The notes under the pieces: generated by a model | What the model saw: only the letters and a program-made list of their open reading frames with translations | Told to the model about the DNA's origin: nothing | Database searches by the model: none | Part shown: positions 12,051 through 24,888 of the stretch, piece by piece | Numbering within the stretch: the first letter of the stretch is position 1 | Layout of the letters: each line of letters starts with the position of its first letter | Program-made: the position numbers and the translations under genes | Assembly (NCBI RefSeq): GCF_000283155.1 | Contig: NW_004454266.1 | Span: 1,254,294-1,318,293, forward strand | Length of the DNA stretch: 64,000 nucleotides | Origin: Ceratotherium simum simum | Taxonomy: Eukaryota > Chordata > Mammalia > Perissodactyla > Rhinocerotidae | Direction of reading: 5' to 3'

Positions 12051-13124
12051 GAAAAATGGACATAGGGAATTCAGTTGCGGGGAATATTGTTACCATTTAC
12101 TTACAATATTTGAAGTAAACTGGTAGGTAGGGTATTTTTAACCAGTGAGGTTTCACAGAGAAGGAAAAAAGATATTCCTAAACACAAAGGAATTCTTTTG
12201 TATCATTTTTTGTCTCAATAAACATTTGACCCATCCTCCTTTTTTTCATGTAACCATGCTCTTTTCCCCATTTCTTGATAATTATTATTAAAGGTACTTT
12301 GCTTAAAGAAGAAAAGAAAAGCTTCCAGTTGGGTGGCTATACAATTCTGTTAGTAGAAGTAGGAGGCAAAGAGGATAGGAATGTTTAGGCAAATTTAAAT
12401 ATCCAATATGAAATGAATTATGAGTGATCATTGTCCATTCTAATTTTATACTGCAAAAATAATGGATAACAGTGAAGTGGTGGGTCAGGAAAATAAATAG
12501 AAAATATTTTGTGTCTTCTCTGACTCATAGACAAGGTGAGTTATGATAATGTTTCTTAGAACTAATTAATTGATCAGAGGGTTATAAAGGGTCAGATAAG
12601 GTGAATTTCAATATAGAGGGAAGCTAAACAATTTTATAACTTCTTTAACAACTGACGCTATTTACCACAAAATTTTATATCTCTTAAGGTTGATGGAAAA
12701 AAAGATATTTGTGATACACGCACATAAAAACACACAGACACACAAACTCAGATATGCACGCATTCGTCCAGACAGATAGCACAAAATGTTTTTGTTAAAA
12801 ACATTTAAATAAAAATAAGGTAAAAATTAACGTACACACATTTAGTTAAAGACAAGGTATTGGCATTTGGTAAAGTCATGAAAAAGCAAAATACTTATCT
12901 GTCACCCATTTTACATCATTCTACACAATAAAAAGACTCTGTATTAAATATTCCACCATAACTCTTCACTTACTATCTGTGCCCCCAAATTTTCTTCACT
13001 TATGTCAGTATCTTATTGAATCATTTACTTTTAGGAATAATGAAAGCTAAATTTGTCATTTTATTCAGGTATGCTTATATTTCAAAAAAGTAAAAGTGTG
13101 TCTTAAATGGGGTGAATATCTTAA
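12051..13124. other. Upstream region of the OR2-like gene, no gene seen
   Basis: AT-rich, with a CA-rich stretch at about 12715-12770. It should hold intron and possibly the promoter and first exon, but no promoter element can be assigned with confidence. Confidence 0.5.
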
Positions 13125-13985
13125 AAATTTTATTTTTTAACTTTATTAAGGAATAATTGACAAATATAATTGTATATATTTAAATATGATGACTTGATAT
13201 ACATATACATTGTAGAATGATTACCAAGATCAAGAAAATTGACTTATCCATCACCTCACGCAGTTAACATAGTTAACTGTTTTTTTTGTGTGTAGTGAGA
13301 ATGGCTAAGATCTACTTTCAGCAACTTTTAGGTATTCAGTATTGTATTATTAACTGTAGTCACCATGCTACACATTAGCTCTTCAGAACTTATTCTTACA
13401 ACTGAAAATTTGTACCTTTTGACCTACATCACCTCATTTACCCCTCACCCCAGCCCCTGGAAACCACCATTCTATTGTCTATTTCCATGAAATCAGCTTT
13501 TTTTCTCTTTTTGTTTTTTTAGATCCCGCATGTAAGTGATACTATGTAGTATTTGCCATTCTCTGTCTGCCTTATTTCACTTAGCATAATGTCCTCCTGA
13601 TTCATACAGGTTATAGCAAATGGTAAAATTTCCTTCTTTCTCATGGCTGAATAATACTCCATTGTAGACATATATACACACACATATATATATATACACA
13701 TATATATATGTGTATATATATATATATATACTATAATTTCTTTATCCATTCATCCATTGAAGGACATTTAGGTTATTTCCACATCTTAGTTATTGTGAAT
13801 AATGCTGCAACAAACGTAGGTGTGCAGATATCTCTTCAATTTCAGTTCCTTCAGATATGTACCCAGGAGTGGGATTGCTGGATCACATGGTAGCTCAATC
13901 TTCAATTTTTTGAGGAACTGCCATACTGTTTTCCACAATGGTTGTACCAGTTTACATTCCCACCAATAGTGTATAAGAGTTCCCT
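13125..13985 (-). mobile_element. L1 3'-end fragment, antisense
   Basis: Typical antisense L1 3' UTR: 'actttattaaggaataatt' near the left end, 'gaaaccaccattctattgtc', and 'ctgaataatactccattgta' leading into the ORF2 C-terminus, 'aatgctgcaacaaacgtagg' and 'ggttgtaccagtttacattc'. It contains an (AT)/(ACAT) simple repeat at about 13668-13731. Confidence 0.88.
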
Positions 13986-16102
13986 AAATTTTAAAATTTT
14001 AAATTCTAGAGCTAAATGTCTAAATTTGTATAGCTAATAAAGAATTCTACTCAGAAAACCTGAAAATCATGCTATATAGATTCCCATATTCTGCATATTT
14101 CTAATGCTGCTTAACTTAAAATACTAACTTATCCCAGATGCATATTTTTTAGCTTTAGTCATTAAAAGTCATATTTCAGTTATTTCAGCAAACACTTAGG
14201 TCAAATGCAAGCATAAGAAGTTACTGTCATCACCTTCAGAAAATAACATAATTTACATACTTTTAAAAATTTAGAATTCATCTTAAAATTGAATTTTTTC
14301 AGAATATGTCTTCCTAAATATGAATTTGTTTCCCAACCTACATAAGCAAAAATTTAGGAATTATCAATTTTTTAATTTAGTATTAAAATTCAAAATTACA
14401 TAATTTCATAAGATGTTAGATTTAGAAACAATTTTAGAAACAATTTTTAGTTTTGAAATTTTACAAAAGAGAATAATATTAATGCTTCATAAGTGCTTAT
14501 GAGTGTACTACTTATGTCAGAATCGTAAATAAATCAAAATCCTCAATAAATCAGAATCCAATTATTTCTCTCATATTTTTCTATTCAATATTCTAAAATA
14601 TTTTTAAAACATTTGGATTACAAGAAATCCTTTAAGGAGGGCCTTCCACTCCCACACATTACTTAAATACCAACTTTCTGTCCTGATTAAGTTGAAGAAT
14701 AATTCTACTCTCTCCCACCCACTGTGACCGGCTTATAAATTGGAGATGAGATGTGTAGGCATTTGCCTTCTCCACAGTTCAAGTCTAAGATGTGTGGCTT
14801 GGAGAGAGTCTCTTAACAGGATCTGAGGAAACTAATCAGAGATTAAAGTCTGAATATTCATCTATACATAAATATATGTGCATGTATGTGTGTGTGCATG
14901 TGTATGTGGCTTGAATAGAGTCTCTGAGCAGGATCTGAGAAGGAGAATAATCAGATACTAGTGTTTATATATAAATATAAATATACATAATTTGAACCCC
15001 AAAATAGGATTGTAAAAACTCTTTCCAAAATGAAAGCTAGCAAGTGCTATTTGGAAAAGGAAGAACTAGGTAGAGGAAAATCCCTTTTCTTTTGGCAAAA
15101 AGTTCAAGAACTGTCTTTCCCCCATGCATTTTTCTGATTTTTCCTGTGGTATGAACAGTGGTTACATTTAACATAGATGCATAAGGGTCAGACCTCAAAG
15201 AGGACTCCTGAAATGGAATCTTATAGGACAGATCAAGTGAGTCGTTAAAGTAGCTTCCTCAGTCAATGCTGACTAATGTAACTGGAGGCAACTCTAGAGA
15301 GAGAAGGATGTGGTGATGTGCACAATTAAGACAGGTTACTTACATCGTCTAGCTCATCCCCCTTCTGGCTTTTATCTTTGTCCGTATGTAGAAAAGAGGA
15401 TTGGTGACGCGACTTTAGCACGTTAGAGTTTCTCTCCTGGAGCGAATATCACTGCCCAGTTGGTACAAGCTAGGTGAAAGTAAATATTTCTTCAGCAATA
15501 GTCCCTGGAGAAAATCAGATTAGAAAAAAATGAAAAGTTCATAGGATATAGATTCTCTCAGTACCTTGGGCATCTGTATCTGCAAATTGTTAATTAACAT
15601 GGAGGTGTGTAGTGTCCAGAACAGGCTTTCTCAGGGAAGAAGCATGAAGAGAGATATTTCTCAACTGGACATTTGCTGTCTCTCCAGCCAGACAATATCA
15701 TAGACAATTTCTCTCACCCATACCCAAACCCATACCCAAACCCCTCAAGTGTGTATGATCTTATATTCTTTGTAGTGGGTGAAGACAAAGAAAAAAAGCA
15801 ATTAGAAATTAGAAATTAGCTATTGGAAATTAGCTACCTAATTGGATAAATGAGATTTGTTTCTCTTTAATAATAAGTTATCTTTATTAACAAGTATAAA
15901 CATTTTTCAGTGCCAGTAAACATCAACTATAATAGCATTGCCTGAATAATGCTTCATTACAAGGATGCACCAAATTATTGAAGAAATTCCATATTTTTGG
16001 TCATTAAATTTGTTTATAATTTCCCATAAATTAAAAACTGCTGTGATGAAATTTTTTATAATTAAATATGTGCTTTGTAAGTAAGTATGTTCTCATATTA
16101 TT
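13986..16102. other. AT-rich intergenic with a 112-bp-period local duplication
   Basis: No gene is seen. 'tgtggctt' with the following roughly 50 bases occurs at 14793 and again, diverged, at 14905, separated by a TG-rich stretch. A short 'cccatacccaaa' tandem lies near 15718-15742. Confidence 0.6.
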
Positions 16103-16351
16103 ATTATTTTTTTTTTTGTGAGGAAGGTCAGCCCTGAGCTAACATCTGATGCCAACTCTCCTCTTTTTTCTGAGGAAGCTTGGCCCTGAGCTAACATCCG
16201 TGCCCATCTTCCTCTACTTTATATGTGATGCCCCCACAGCATGGCTTGACAAGCAGTACCTCTGTGCCCGCCCGGGATCCGAACCTGAAAACCCTGGGCC
16301 GCCACAAAGGAGCACGTGCAGTTAACCACTTGCGCCACCAGGCCAGCCCCA
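16103..16351 (-). mobile_element. ERE SINE, minus strand
   Basis: A T-run at the left is followed by 'ggtcagccctgagctaac', a second 'ggccctgagctaacatcc' module, the body, and 'aggccagcccc' at the right. The 10-bp target duplication tcatattatt is at 16093-16102 and 16352-16361. Confidence 0.9.
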
Positions 16352-17039
16352 TCATATTATTGTATACTTCAGGACTATATGTGCTATGATTCACAGATAT
16401 GACATTGTTATATTTAAAGGAGTTGAAAAAGATCCATCTATTTCTTATAATGTCAGTTCACAAGCGTGCCCCCACCCATTCCAATTCACTGATTGTTTTT
16501 ATCTTATAATCTGCTAGGTAAAAAACTTACATGTCACTATGACTTTTAATTTGCCTTTATAAAAACTTTCCAAATCCCAAGTCTGTGCAAGTATTTATCT
16601 ATATTTTCTCCCATTATCCAAAATTCACATTTTGCAGTGAAATTTTTACATATTTAGTCCTTTTATGTATATTTTCATTAAATTGAAATGAAATTTCATT
16701 AGATCTCTTATTTAATCTAATATTATTATTAGAGATCTAATATTATTATTTTAGTGGACAATAATTTGATTAATTAAATAATGTAATAATTCCTCACTGA
16801 TTTGAAATGTCAGCTTTATGACATATTTAATTAGTTCAGATATTTGTATTCCAAAGTTTATGACCCTTACGGTGATATCTCCCAGAAATATAGGCACTGA
16901 TTTCACCTCGTCACGCAAATTTTATATTGTTTTTATTACTGTCACTTTTTCTATGTTTTAATTTCACATGAGTTTAAAAACATATGTATATCCACACTTC
17001 ACAAATCATATCCAATTGCTGTTTTAAAATTGTACTTGG
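16352..17039. other. AT-rich sequence, nothing supported
   Basis: It carries short internal repeats such as 'agatct..aatattattatt' at about 16700-16755. No gene or named element is recognised. Confidence 0.5.
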
Positions 17040-17540
17040 CAGTAAATCCAAAAGAAGAGTAAATAATTGTGATGAATGTGGGAAACCTTCCTTTGTTCTT
17101 GACATTATTGGGATTTTCCTAGAAATTCTCTAGTTAACATGAGAGTAGATTTTGTTTTGAGATAAAAATTTTTGCTTTACTCTGCAAGTTTCTCTATTGT
17201 TCCTTACTGTCATCAAGCATTTCTAAAAATCAGTAAGATATTTTAAATTTTAATCAATGTTACTTACTGAATTTTTTTACATCTTTTCAATTAGAATAGT
17301 GATCTATTGAAACACTCTTGAATTTCTCAAATAAATTCCACTTGGCTATGGCATGTTATTCTTTTAATTTATCCTTGAATTTCATATAATATATTTCCAT
17401 TATGCTTTGTGTTGATTTACATATGAGAGATTAGACTGTATTTGTATATTTGAACTATTTTGTCAGCTTTAGCATCAGTTTAATGATGGTCTTCTAACAA
17501 TGTTTTCTGTTTTTCCAAATATCCTTGAACCAGTTAGAAA
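17040..17540 (-). mobile_element. Old L1 ORF2 fragment, antisense
   Basis: The phrases 'aaattccacttggctatgg', 'gttattcttttaatttatcc' and 'cagctttagcatcagtttaa' match the antisense reading of an L1 reverse-transcriptase region. Divergence is high. Confidence 0.6.
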
Positions 17541-18060
17541 ATGTAATGCAAAAGAAGATGTATCCACCGTAGTAATTAATAATTAAAAGAGTCTAGAAAC
17601 TGCGATAACAAATAAAGCAGAGACCTTAAAGAGAACATTTAAAATTCAAAGAAGTGCATTAGACAGCTCCTGAAATCATATAGTCATATACTTTTTCATG
17701 TATGCAGCAATCTAACTTTTCTCAAGATGAGAATTCTCAACAACCTAATCAATAAATACAACACAATTCCAATAAAATTTTTTTCTAGGATTGTTGAGCA
17801 ACTCAGCAAGCTCATATCAAAATATGTATGGAATAATAAATATTCATATGTAGTTAAGTTAATTTTGAAATAAATAAAAAGGTGGACTTGTCTGCCAGAT
17901 ATTAGTAAATGCTGCAAAGTCACATAATAATAAAAATATAGTAACGATTCTAGTGTAGGAAAAGCTTAATGGCTAGTAGGATAGAGTAGAAAACCCAAAA
18001 CAGACTTAGCAATTGTAATCAGGGCACAAAGCATTGTTTTTAGGAATATTATTTAATTAC
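17541..18060 (+). mobile_element. Probable L1/HAL1 ORF2 fragment
   Basis: 'acaattccaataaaattttt' and 'tatgtatggaataataaa' with 'taaaaaggtggacttgtctg' resemble the sense-strand L1 ORF2 region. Boundaries are uncertain. Confidence 0.45.
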
Positions 18061-18335
18061 GTAGAAAAAAAAACAAAGTTATATCCTCACTTCGTAGTCT
18101 CCATAAGTTAAGAACTACATTTGAAAGACACAAATGTAAAGCCAACAAGACGAAGTGAGGCAAATTATCTTTGTGTACTTGTAATGAGGAAGATTTTCTT
18201 TAGCAAGATATGAAAAGTTAAAGTACAATACATAAATATAAAATGAAAATAAAACATAAAATATAAAATGAAACATTAAATTAAATAAACAAAACATAAA
18301 ATGAAAAAAAACATAACATGAAAAAAATCAATGCA

Positions 18336-18531
18336 GGAACCAGCCCGGTGGCTTAGTGGTTAAGTTTGTGTGCTCCGCTTTGGTGACCCAGGGTTGACAG
18401 GTTCGGATCCCAGACACAGACCTCTGCGCCGCTTATCAAGCCATACTATAGCAGCACTCCATACACAAAATAGAGGAGGACAGGCACAGATGTCAGCTCA
18501 GGGCCAATCTTCCTCACCAAAAAAAAAAAAA
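18336..18531 (+). mobile_element. ERE SINE
   Basis: The head 'accagcccggtggcttag' is followed by 'gttcggatcccag', the 'cagatgtcagctcaggg' module and an A-run. Only a short flanking match (about 6 bp, aatgca) can be seen as target duplication. Confidence 0.88.
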
Positions 18532-20550
18532 ATGCAATTAATTGTATAATATCAAAGAATTTTTTTCTATGAAGAATCTTATTGACACAATTAAGAAATA
18601 GATTAACAGGCCAGGATAAGGCAAATGAAGATTTAAAATCTAGACTGTTAACATCTTTTAGATGGGGATGTCCTAAAAACTAGCTATTGAAGTGTGGGAA
18701 ACTTGTAGAAAACAGTGATAAAAGGATATCAACCGTTTAACAAACGGCCATCGGAGTTCCTGGCTTTGGATCTTGAAACCATAACTACGCCATGTAGGGG
18801 TACCATATATGAATTGAAATGGGGTGAGGTTTAGCACTGTGGTTACAAATAAGGACGATCATTCTTAAAAGTTCAATAAAAGTTAAATGACAAACGGTAT
18901 GTACCTGAATTCTGGTTTCCAAAACTCAGCATACAAAATGTAAAACGGATTATACGTTATCTCATTTTCAGAAACCTGAGAGAAAAGGAAGAAAAAAGAG
19001 GGAGAATGAGAAGAGACCATCTAGTTATCACTCTGAGAGGAAACATGCATGGTACTTATATCTGCAGCAGGCAATTAAAGATATTTGTCCCATTTTTATT
19101 TTATTTTTGAGATTCTATATAATGAATATTTATTACTTTTAAATGGAAATAAATGTCTTTTTAAAGGTAATAATCTGCCGGAAAGCAATGACTTTTCTTT
19201 AATTCTACCTGTGGCTCATTAATATATTTATGATATGCTATATCATGGTAAAATTTAGTTTTCATGCACTTTTTTGGCAAATAGAGAACATCTGTTTACA
19301 TATTATATATTTTTCCTTTAAATTATGAATATTTAAATATGCAGAAATAGCAAAAACCCATGGGCTCACTATCAAATATAATAAATGTTATTATTGTTTT
19401 GGATCTAAATCTCTTTTTAAAAGTGAACAATTACAGATACAGTGCAAGTCCTCTTTGTATCACTCCCCAGTCCCATTCTCTGACATTGACCCCCAAAGCA
19501 GCTGTTATCCTGAGGTTGATGTGTTCCCCTCCCAATAATTTGTATTATTTTATCACATATTATGTGTTCACAAGTGACATATAGTAATGCTTTATAGGTT
19601 ATTAAAATGTACTTACATAGTATATTTTGAAACTTTTTTTCTCACTCATTATGTTTTTGAGTTTTATCCTGACCATACATACATGTATAAATTTTTTAAA
19701 TCTGATATATAACACTTTTTTCAAGAATATGCAAATATGTATCAATTACTATTTGAAGGGACAATTAGGTTGTTTCCAATATTATTTTCTATCAGAATAT
19801 GCGAGTGTACACATATATGCAAGTTTCTCTTACACATTTATGTTAGAATTTTGGGTTATGAGTTTTGAATATTTGCAAATTTTCTGAACATGACCAAACT
19901 GCTGTTCAAGGTGGATGTACAAATATACACCCTTTGTAGCGATATGTGAGAAACAGTTTTTCCCATATTAAACAGCTTGTATTTTTAGATATTAATTAAA
20001 CTTATCTGATGGTTGTTATTTTTATCTCCTTTCTGCTTTAATTTACTCATGTACTGATTATCAGGGAGGTTGAGCTAACTCTTCTTGTGTTTATTGGTCA
20101 TTCAGTTTTCCTTTCCTGTAAATTAACTCATTTCACATCTCATTTTACTATTAGATGATTTTAGAGATTCTCTGTTGATTATCACTAATAATCGTATATT
20201 GGCTTTGGCTTTTGCAAAGAAATCCTCCCAGGTCTGCATATTGACTTTTTTTTCATTTATTGTGTTTGTTATTATATACAAAGCTATTTGAACGTAATCA
20301 AATTTGCAAATATTTTTTGTTTTAAGATTTATGTTCTCTTGTTATGAAAACCATTCTCAGAAAACCATTCTCTTGGCTATTTTCCACATTTATTTTTCAT
20401 GTTATATTTTTAGCCACAAAGAATGTGTAATATATTTCCTTCTATATGGCTAAACCAAATTTCCAAATACATTTATTAAATGAAACTTGACATAAAATGT
20501 ATGCTTTTTATCCTTCTTGTACTTTCTATTCAAATAATCTTGGTTATTTA
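18532..20550. other. AT-rich intergenic, no gene
   Basis: Several short open stretches exist, but none has recognisable protein character. The interval 19330-20450 may be a very old LINE 3' region; I could not place it. Confidence 0.45.
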
Positions 20551-20980
20551 TATTTTCCTTTGAAACGTAAATTAATTTATGTTTCTTTTAAGAAGTTCTG
20601 CTATAGCTCACGAATCCCATTGGTGAATAATGACATCTTTCCAATATTGAGGCTTCTCATTCATGTAAATGGAATATCTGCTTACACATTCATGTCTTGT
20701 ATTAGACACAATCCTTGTGAGCTTTCGCAGATCCCTCCACTGTTTATTTCTTTTTCTCTTTTGCTCAGGGGTCCTCCTGTGCCAAATCAGTCCTTCACTT
20801 TTGGACATTGATGAAATGTCACATGGTGGGGCAAAGGAGTCTAGCTTCCAGGCGAAGAGGTTGTGTGTTGAAACCCAGGTATGTGTGGGAATTAGCACTC
20901 CACGGGGTAAACATTAACCCATAGGAAGCTGAAGAAAAAAGTCTGATATATTCATTCTCTTTTCCTCCTTCTGTGAACTT

Positions 20981-21214
20981 CCTTGTTTTTTTTTGTGATT
21001 ACACGTCTTTATTTATTTATTTTTATTTATTTATTTTTCCCCCAAAGCCCCAGTACATAGTTGTATGTCATAGCTGCACATCCTTCTAGTTGCTGTACGT
21101 GGGAGGCGGCCTCAGCATGGCCGGAGAAGCGGTATGTCGGTACGCCTGGGATCCGAACCTGGGCCGCCATCAGTGGAGCGCGTGCAAGTAACCGCTAAGC
21201 CACTGGGCCGGCCC
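20981..21214 (-). mobile_element. ERE SINE, minus strand, private to unit 1
   Basis: The block runs from a T/TTTA-rich left end through 'aaagccccagtacatag' and 'ggcctcagcatggccgg' to 'actgggccggccc'. The 11-bp target duplication tctgtgaactt is at 20970-20980 and 21215-21225. The corresponding site in unit 2 (near 36640) is empty, so it inserted after duplication. Confidence 0.92.
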
Positions 21215-21355
21215 TCTGTGAACTTTTTTGAGGGATAGTTTCCTTTCACAAACCTTCCAGGGAAATCTCATAAGTCAAATAATCATGCTACATTAGCCTA
21301 GTAGGAATACTATAACATAATACTACAGATTGGGTGACTTAAACAACAGAAATTT

Positions 21356-21844
21356 TTTTTTTTTTTTAGCANNNNNNNNNNNNNNNNNNNNNNNNNNNNN
21401 NNNNNNNNNNNNNNNNNNNNNNNNNNNNNNNNNNNNNNNNNNNNNNNNNNNNNNNNNNNNNNNNNNNNNNNNNNNNNNNNNNNNNNNNNNNNNNNNNNNN
21501 NNNNNNNNNNNNNNNNNNNNNNNNNNNNNNNNNNNNNNNNNNNNNNNNNNNNNNNNNNNNNNNNNNNNNNNNNNNNNNNNNNNNNNNNNNNNNNNNNNNN
21601 NNNNNNNNNNNNNNNNNNNNNNNNNNNNNNNNNNNNNNNNNNNNNNNNNNNNNNNNNNNNNNNNNNNNNNNNNNNNNNNNNNNNNNNNNNNNNNNNNNNN
21701 NNNNNNNNNNNNNNNNNNNNNNNNNNNNNNNNNNNNNNNNNNNNNNAGAGGGAAGTTTATAGCAATACAGGCCTATCTCAACAAACAAGAAAAATCTCAA
21801 ATAAACAATCTAACAATGCACCTAAAGGAACTGGAAAAAGAAGA
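21356..21844 (-). mobile_element. L1 insertion spanning the assembly gap, with 17-bp target duplication
   Basis: The target sequence ttaaacaacagaaattt is present at 21339-21355 and again at 21845-21861. Between them lie a T-run (the antisense poly(A) end), the 375-N gap, and about 98 bases of sense-strand L1 ORF2 ('gaagtttatagcaataca', 'acctaaaggaactgg'). A 3' end in minus orientation joined to plus-orientation 5' sequence suggests an internally inverted (twin-primed) L1. The element is absent from units 2 and 3. Confidence 0.75.
21372..21746. other. Assembly gap (375 N)
   Basis: A run of N. Any reading frame across it is an artefact. The true gap length is unknown because it lies inside a repetitive L1. 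Confidence 0.99.
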
Positions 21845-23699
21845 TTAAACAACAGAAATTTATTTTTCACAGCTCTGAGGAGTAAAAGTCCAAGATGACG
21901 GTACTAACAGAGCCGGTTTCTCCTGAGGCTTTTCTTCCTTCCTTAGAGGTGGTTGCCTTCTCTCTGTGTCTTCACATGGCCTTGTCTCTGTGTGCTCGCA
22001 CACCTGGTGTCTCTTCCTCTTCTTATACTGATACCAGTCATATTGTATTAGGGCTCCACTTTATGACCTGATTTAACCTTAATTACCTCTTTAAAGATCC
22101 TAACTCCCAATACAGTCACATTGGGTAAAGTTAGGGCTTCAACATAGAAATTTTGGGAGGACACAATTCAGTCCATAACACTCTGCCCTCTGCAATCTCA
22201 AAATCCATGTCCTTCTCACATGCAAAATACATTCACCATCACAACATCTCCAAAAGTTTTAACACTTTCCAGTATCTACTCTAAGTCCAAAGTCTCATAC
22301 AAATATCATCTAAATCAGGTATGGGTGACATTCAAGCTATGTTTCATCCTGAGGCAAAATTCTCCTCCAGTTGTGAAACTGTGAAACCATATAAATTATA
22401 TGCTTCCAAAATATAATGGTAAAACAGGCATAGGAGAGACATCCTATTCCAAAAGGGAGAAAGTGGAAAGAAGAAAGGGATGACAGATTCCAAGCAAGTC
22501 CAAAACCTAGCAAGACAAATTCTATTATATTTTAAGGCTTCAGAATAATCCTCTTTGGCTTGGTATTCTCCATCCCAGACCAACTGGGGTGTCAGTCCTA
22601 CCTTCTAGGCCCACTCTGTCTGCAGTGTTGCCGCCTCATCCATGGGCAGTGGTCCTGCCCCTTCAGCCCTGGGTAGTAGCCTTGCCCCTAAGTCCCTAGG
22701 CAGTGTTAACCTGGCCTGATGAAACCAAGGATGTGGTCCTGCCCTTTGAAACTGAGGAGGAGACACCCTTTGCTCCTTGACCTCAAGCCTATGCGTTCTG
22801 GGACTGTGATAGGAATGGCAGCCTTGCTGATCTCTGAATTGTCTTTGGGGGTCTCGCTTCACTTTTCACATCAGATAACATGTATACACAACCAAATCGT
22901 TCTTTTATCCCATCCTGTAGAATCCCAGATGTCCGACAGCCTTACTTCATTTTGTTCCATCTCTGTCCCCTTTAATCCAACTTGTCAGTGTTTCTGCTGG
23001 TATAATCCTATCTCTATGCCTAGCTTCTTCTGAGATGACTGACAATTTTCCAAATCTTCAAGTTCTGATTCCTTTATCTCCAATTTCTTTTTCTCCTCTT
23101 GAATTTTACTATAAGCAGCAAGAAGAAACCAAGTTTCATCTTCAACACTATTCTTAGAAATCTTCTCTGATAAATATCCAAGTTCATCACTCACAGTTTC
23201 TACCTTTCAAAATACTAGAATGCAATTTAGCCAGTTCTTTGCCATTTTATAACAAGGATCACCTTTCCTCTAGTTTCCAATAACATGTTCCTCATTTCCG
23301 CCTGAGATCTCATCAGAATCATCTTTAATATCTATATTACTACAAACAGTCTCTTCAAGCAATCTAGGCTTTTACTAATATGCACCTCAAAACTATTCCA
23401 GCCTCTACCCGTTACTCTATTCCACCACTTCCAGATTTTTAAATATTTGTTACAGCAGCACTCCACTTCTCAGTATCAAAATCTGCATTAGCTTTTAAGG
23501 GCTGCCATAATAAAATAACAAAGACTGGGTAGTTTAAAAATAGGAATGGATTTTTCTCACAGTTCTAGAGGCTAGAAGTTCAAGGTCAAAGTACCACTAG
23601 GATTCGCTTCTCCTGAGGCCTCTCTCAGCTTGTAGAGGGGCTGCCTTCCAGCTGTGTTCTCACATGGCCTTTACAGGACATAAATTTGGGGGTGTCCAG

Positions 23700-24090
23700 A
23701 GGACAGAGTGTTATGAACTGAATTGTGCCCTGTCAAACTTCCTATGTTGAAGTCCTAACACACAATGTAACTCTATTAGGAGATAGGATCTTAAAAAAGT
23801 AATTAAGGTTTGATAAGGTCATAGGAGTGGAGCTCTAATCCAATATAACTGGTGTCCATATAAGAAGAAGAGACTCCAGGTGTGTGAACACACACAGAAA
23901 AGGCCTTGTGAGGACATAGAGAGAAGGCAGCCATCTGCAGGCCAAGGAGAGAGACCTCAGGAGAAACCAATTGTCGGCACCTTGATCTTGGACTTCTGGT
24001 TTCCAGAACTCTGAGAAAATCAATTTCTGTTTTCTAAGTCACCCAGTCTGTGGTAGTTTATTATGGCAGCCCTTGAAATCTAACACTCAT
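23700..24090 (+). mobile_element. MLT1-type LTR, plus strand, unit 1 copy
   Basis: It starts near 'ttatgaactgaattgtg' and runs through 'tatgttgaagtcctaac', 'aggtcataggagtggagc', 'caccttgatcttggacttc' and 'tcacccagtctgtggtag' to 'ggcagcccttgaaatctaa'. It lies head-to-head with the minus-oriented LTR fragment just upstream, making an inverted repeat. Confidence 0.8.
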
Positions 24091-24888
24091 GCCCATTGAG
24101 CACCTTTTGTGTCATCCCATCACTTGCTCCTATGTGGCATAGAACATAGGAAAACATTGCTTCACATTGCTTTGCATTTTTCCTTGTCTCACTCCCCTTT
24201 TATCCTTCACTTTCAGCACCTGGTCTTATGTGGCCTAAATAAAGAATCAGTACTTAAGTCCTTGTTTCTGTCTCTGCTTTCTAGAGGGCACAGACTAAGA
24301 TACGTATTTTCTCGCAAGTCTTTTTTTACGTATTGGACCTCCGTTTCAAATATTCTACACTTGTAAGTTTCTGTTTGTCTTTGATCCATCATAGGAAGCA
24401 TTTTAAGTTGTTGAATGTGTCAGTAAATGAGGCTTCATGTGGAGTGGGTGGAATTACTAGGAATTTAACTTCCCAGATCATAATCCTAAATCTCAGGTTA
24501 CTTGGCCTCAGGCAAATAAGTGATCATCTTAGATATTAAATGATGTCTTTACCTGTAAATTAGTGATACTAAGATATGCAGCCTTACATATATCCCAGAT
24601 TTTAAAGGTCTAATATGCTTCATAAAATCAATATTAATGTAATCTAATTTAAAATATATTATTGCAATTATTATTGTTAAACCTTAACAAATAAGTAAGA
24701 GAAAATATATTTAATTGAAAGACAGTATTGAAGTGAATTTCCAGAAGTACTTTCTGAGAGTTGAAATACTGTATATTAGAATGAGATTCTAATTCTCAAG
24801 TAGTCATGCTTAGTGCTAGAAATAGCAATCTGTAAATTGATTGCCAATTCAACACTGACAAATTATTCTCAGCACATAAAGGAACACA

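Larger units (their letters stand above)
21291..23690 (-). mobile_element. MaLR (MLT1-type) LTR element with internal region, unit 1 copy
   Basis: An MLT1/MaLR-like LTR in minus orientation (about 21291-22180, split by the L1 below) is followed by an internal region (about 22181-23489) and part of the second LTR (23490-23690). The internal region resembles the antisense reading of the THE1/MST/MLT1 internal sequence ('aatctcaaaatccatgtcc', 'caaagtctcatacaaa', 'tgttacagcagcactcc'). A 69-codon open stretch at 22985-23194 on the minus strand is a gag-like relic with no start of its own context. This is an old non-autonomous retroviral element, not a functional virus. Confidence 0.72.

Noticed and set aside
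21330..21848. 172- and 144-codon frames across the gap
   Set aside because: They consist almost wholly of N-derived X residues. Artefact.
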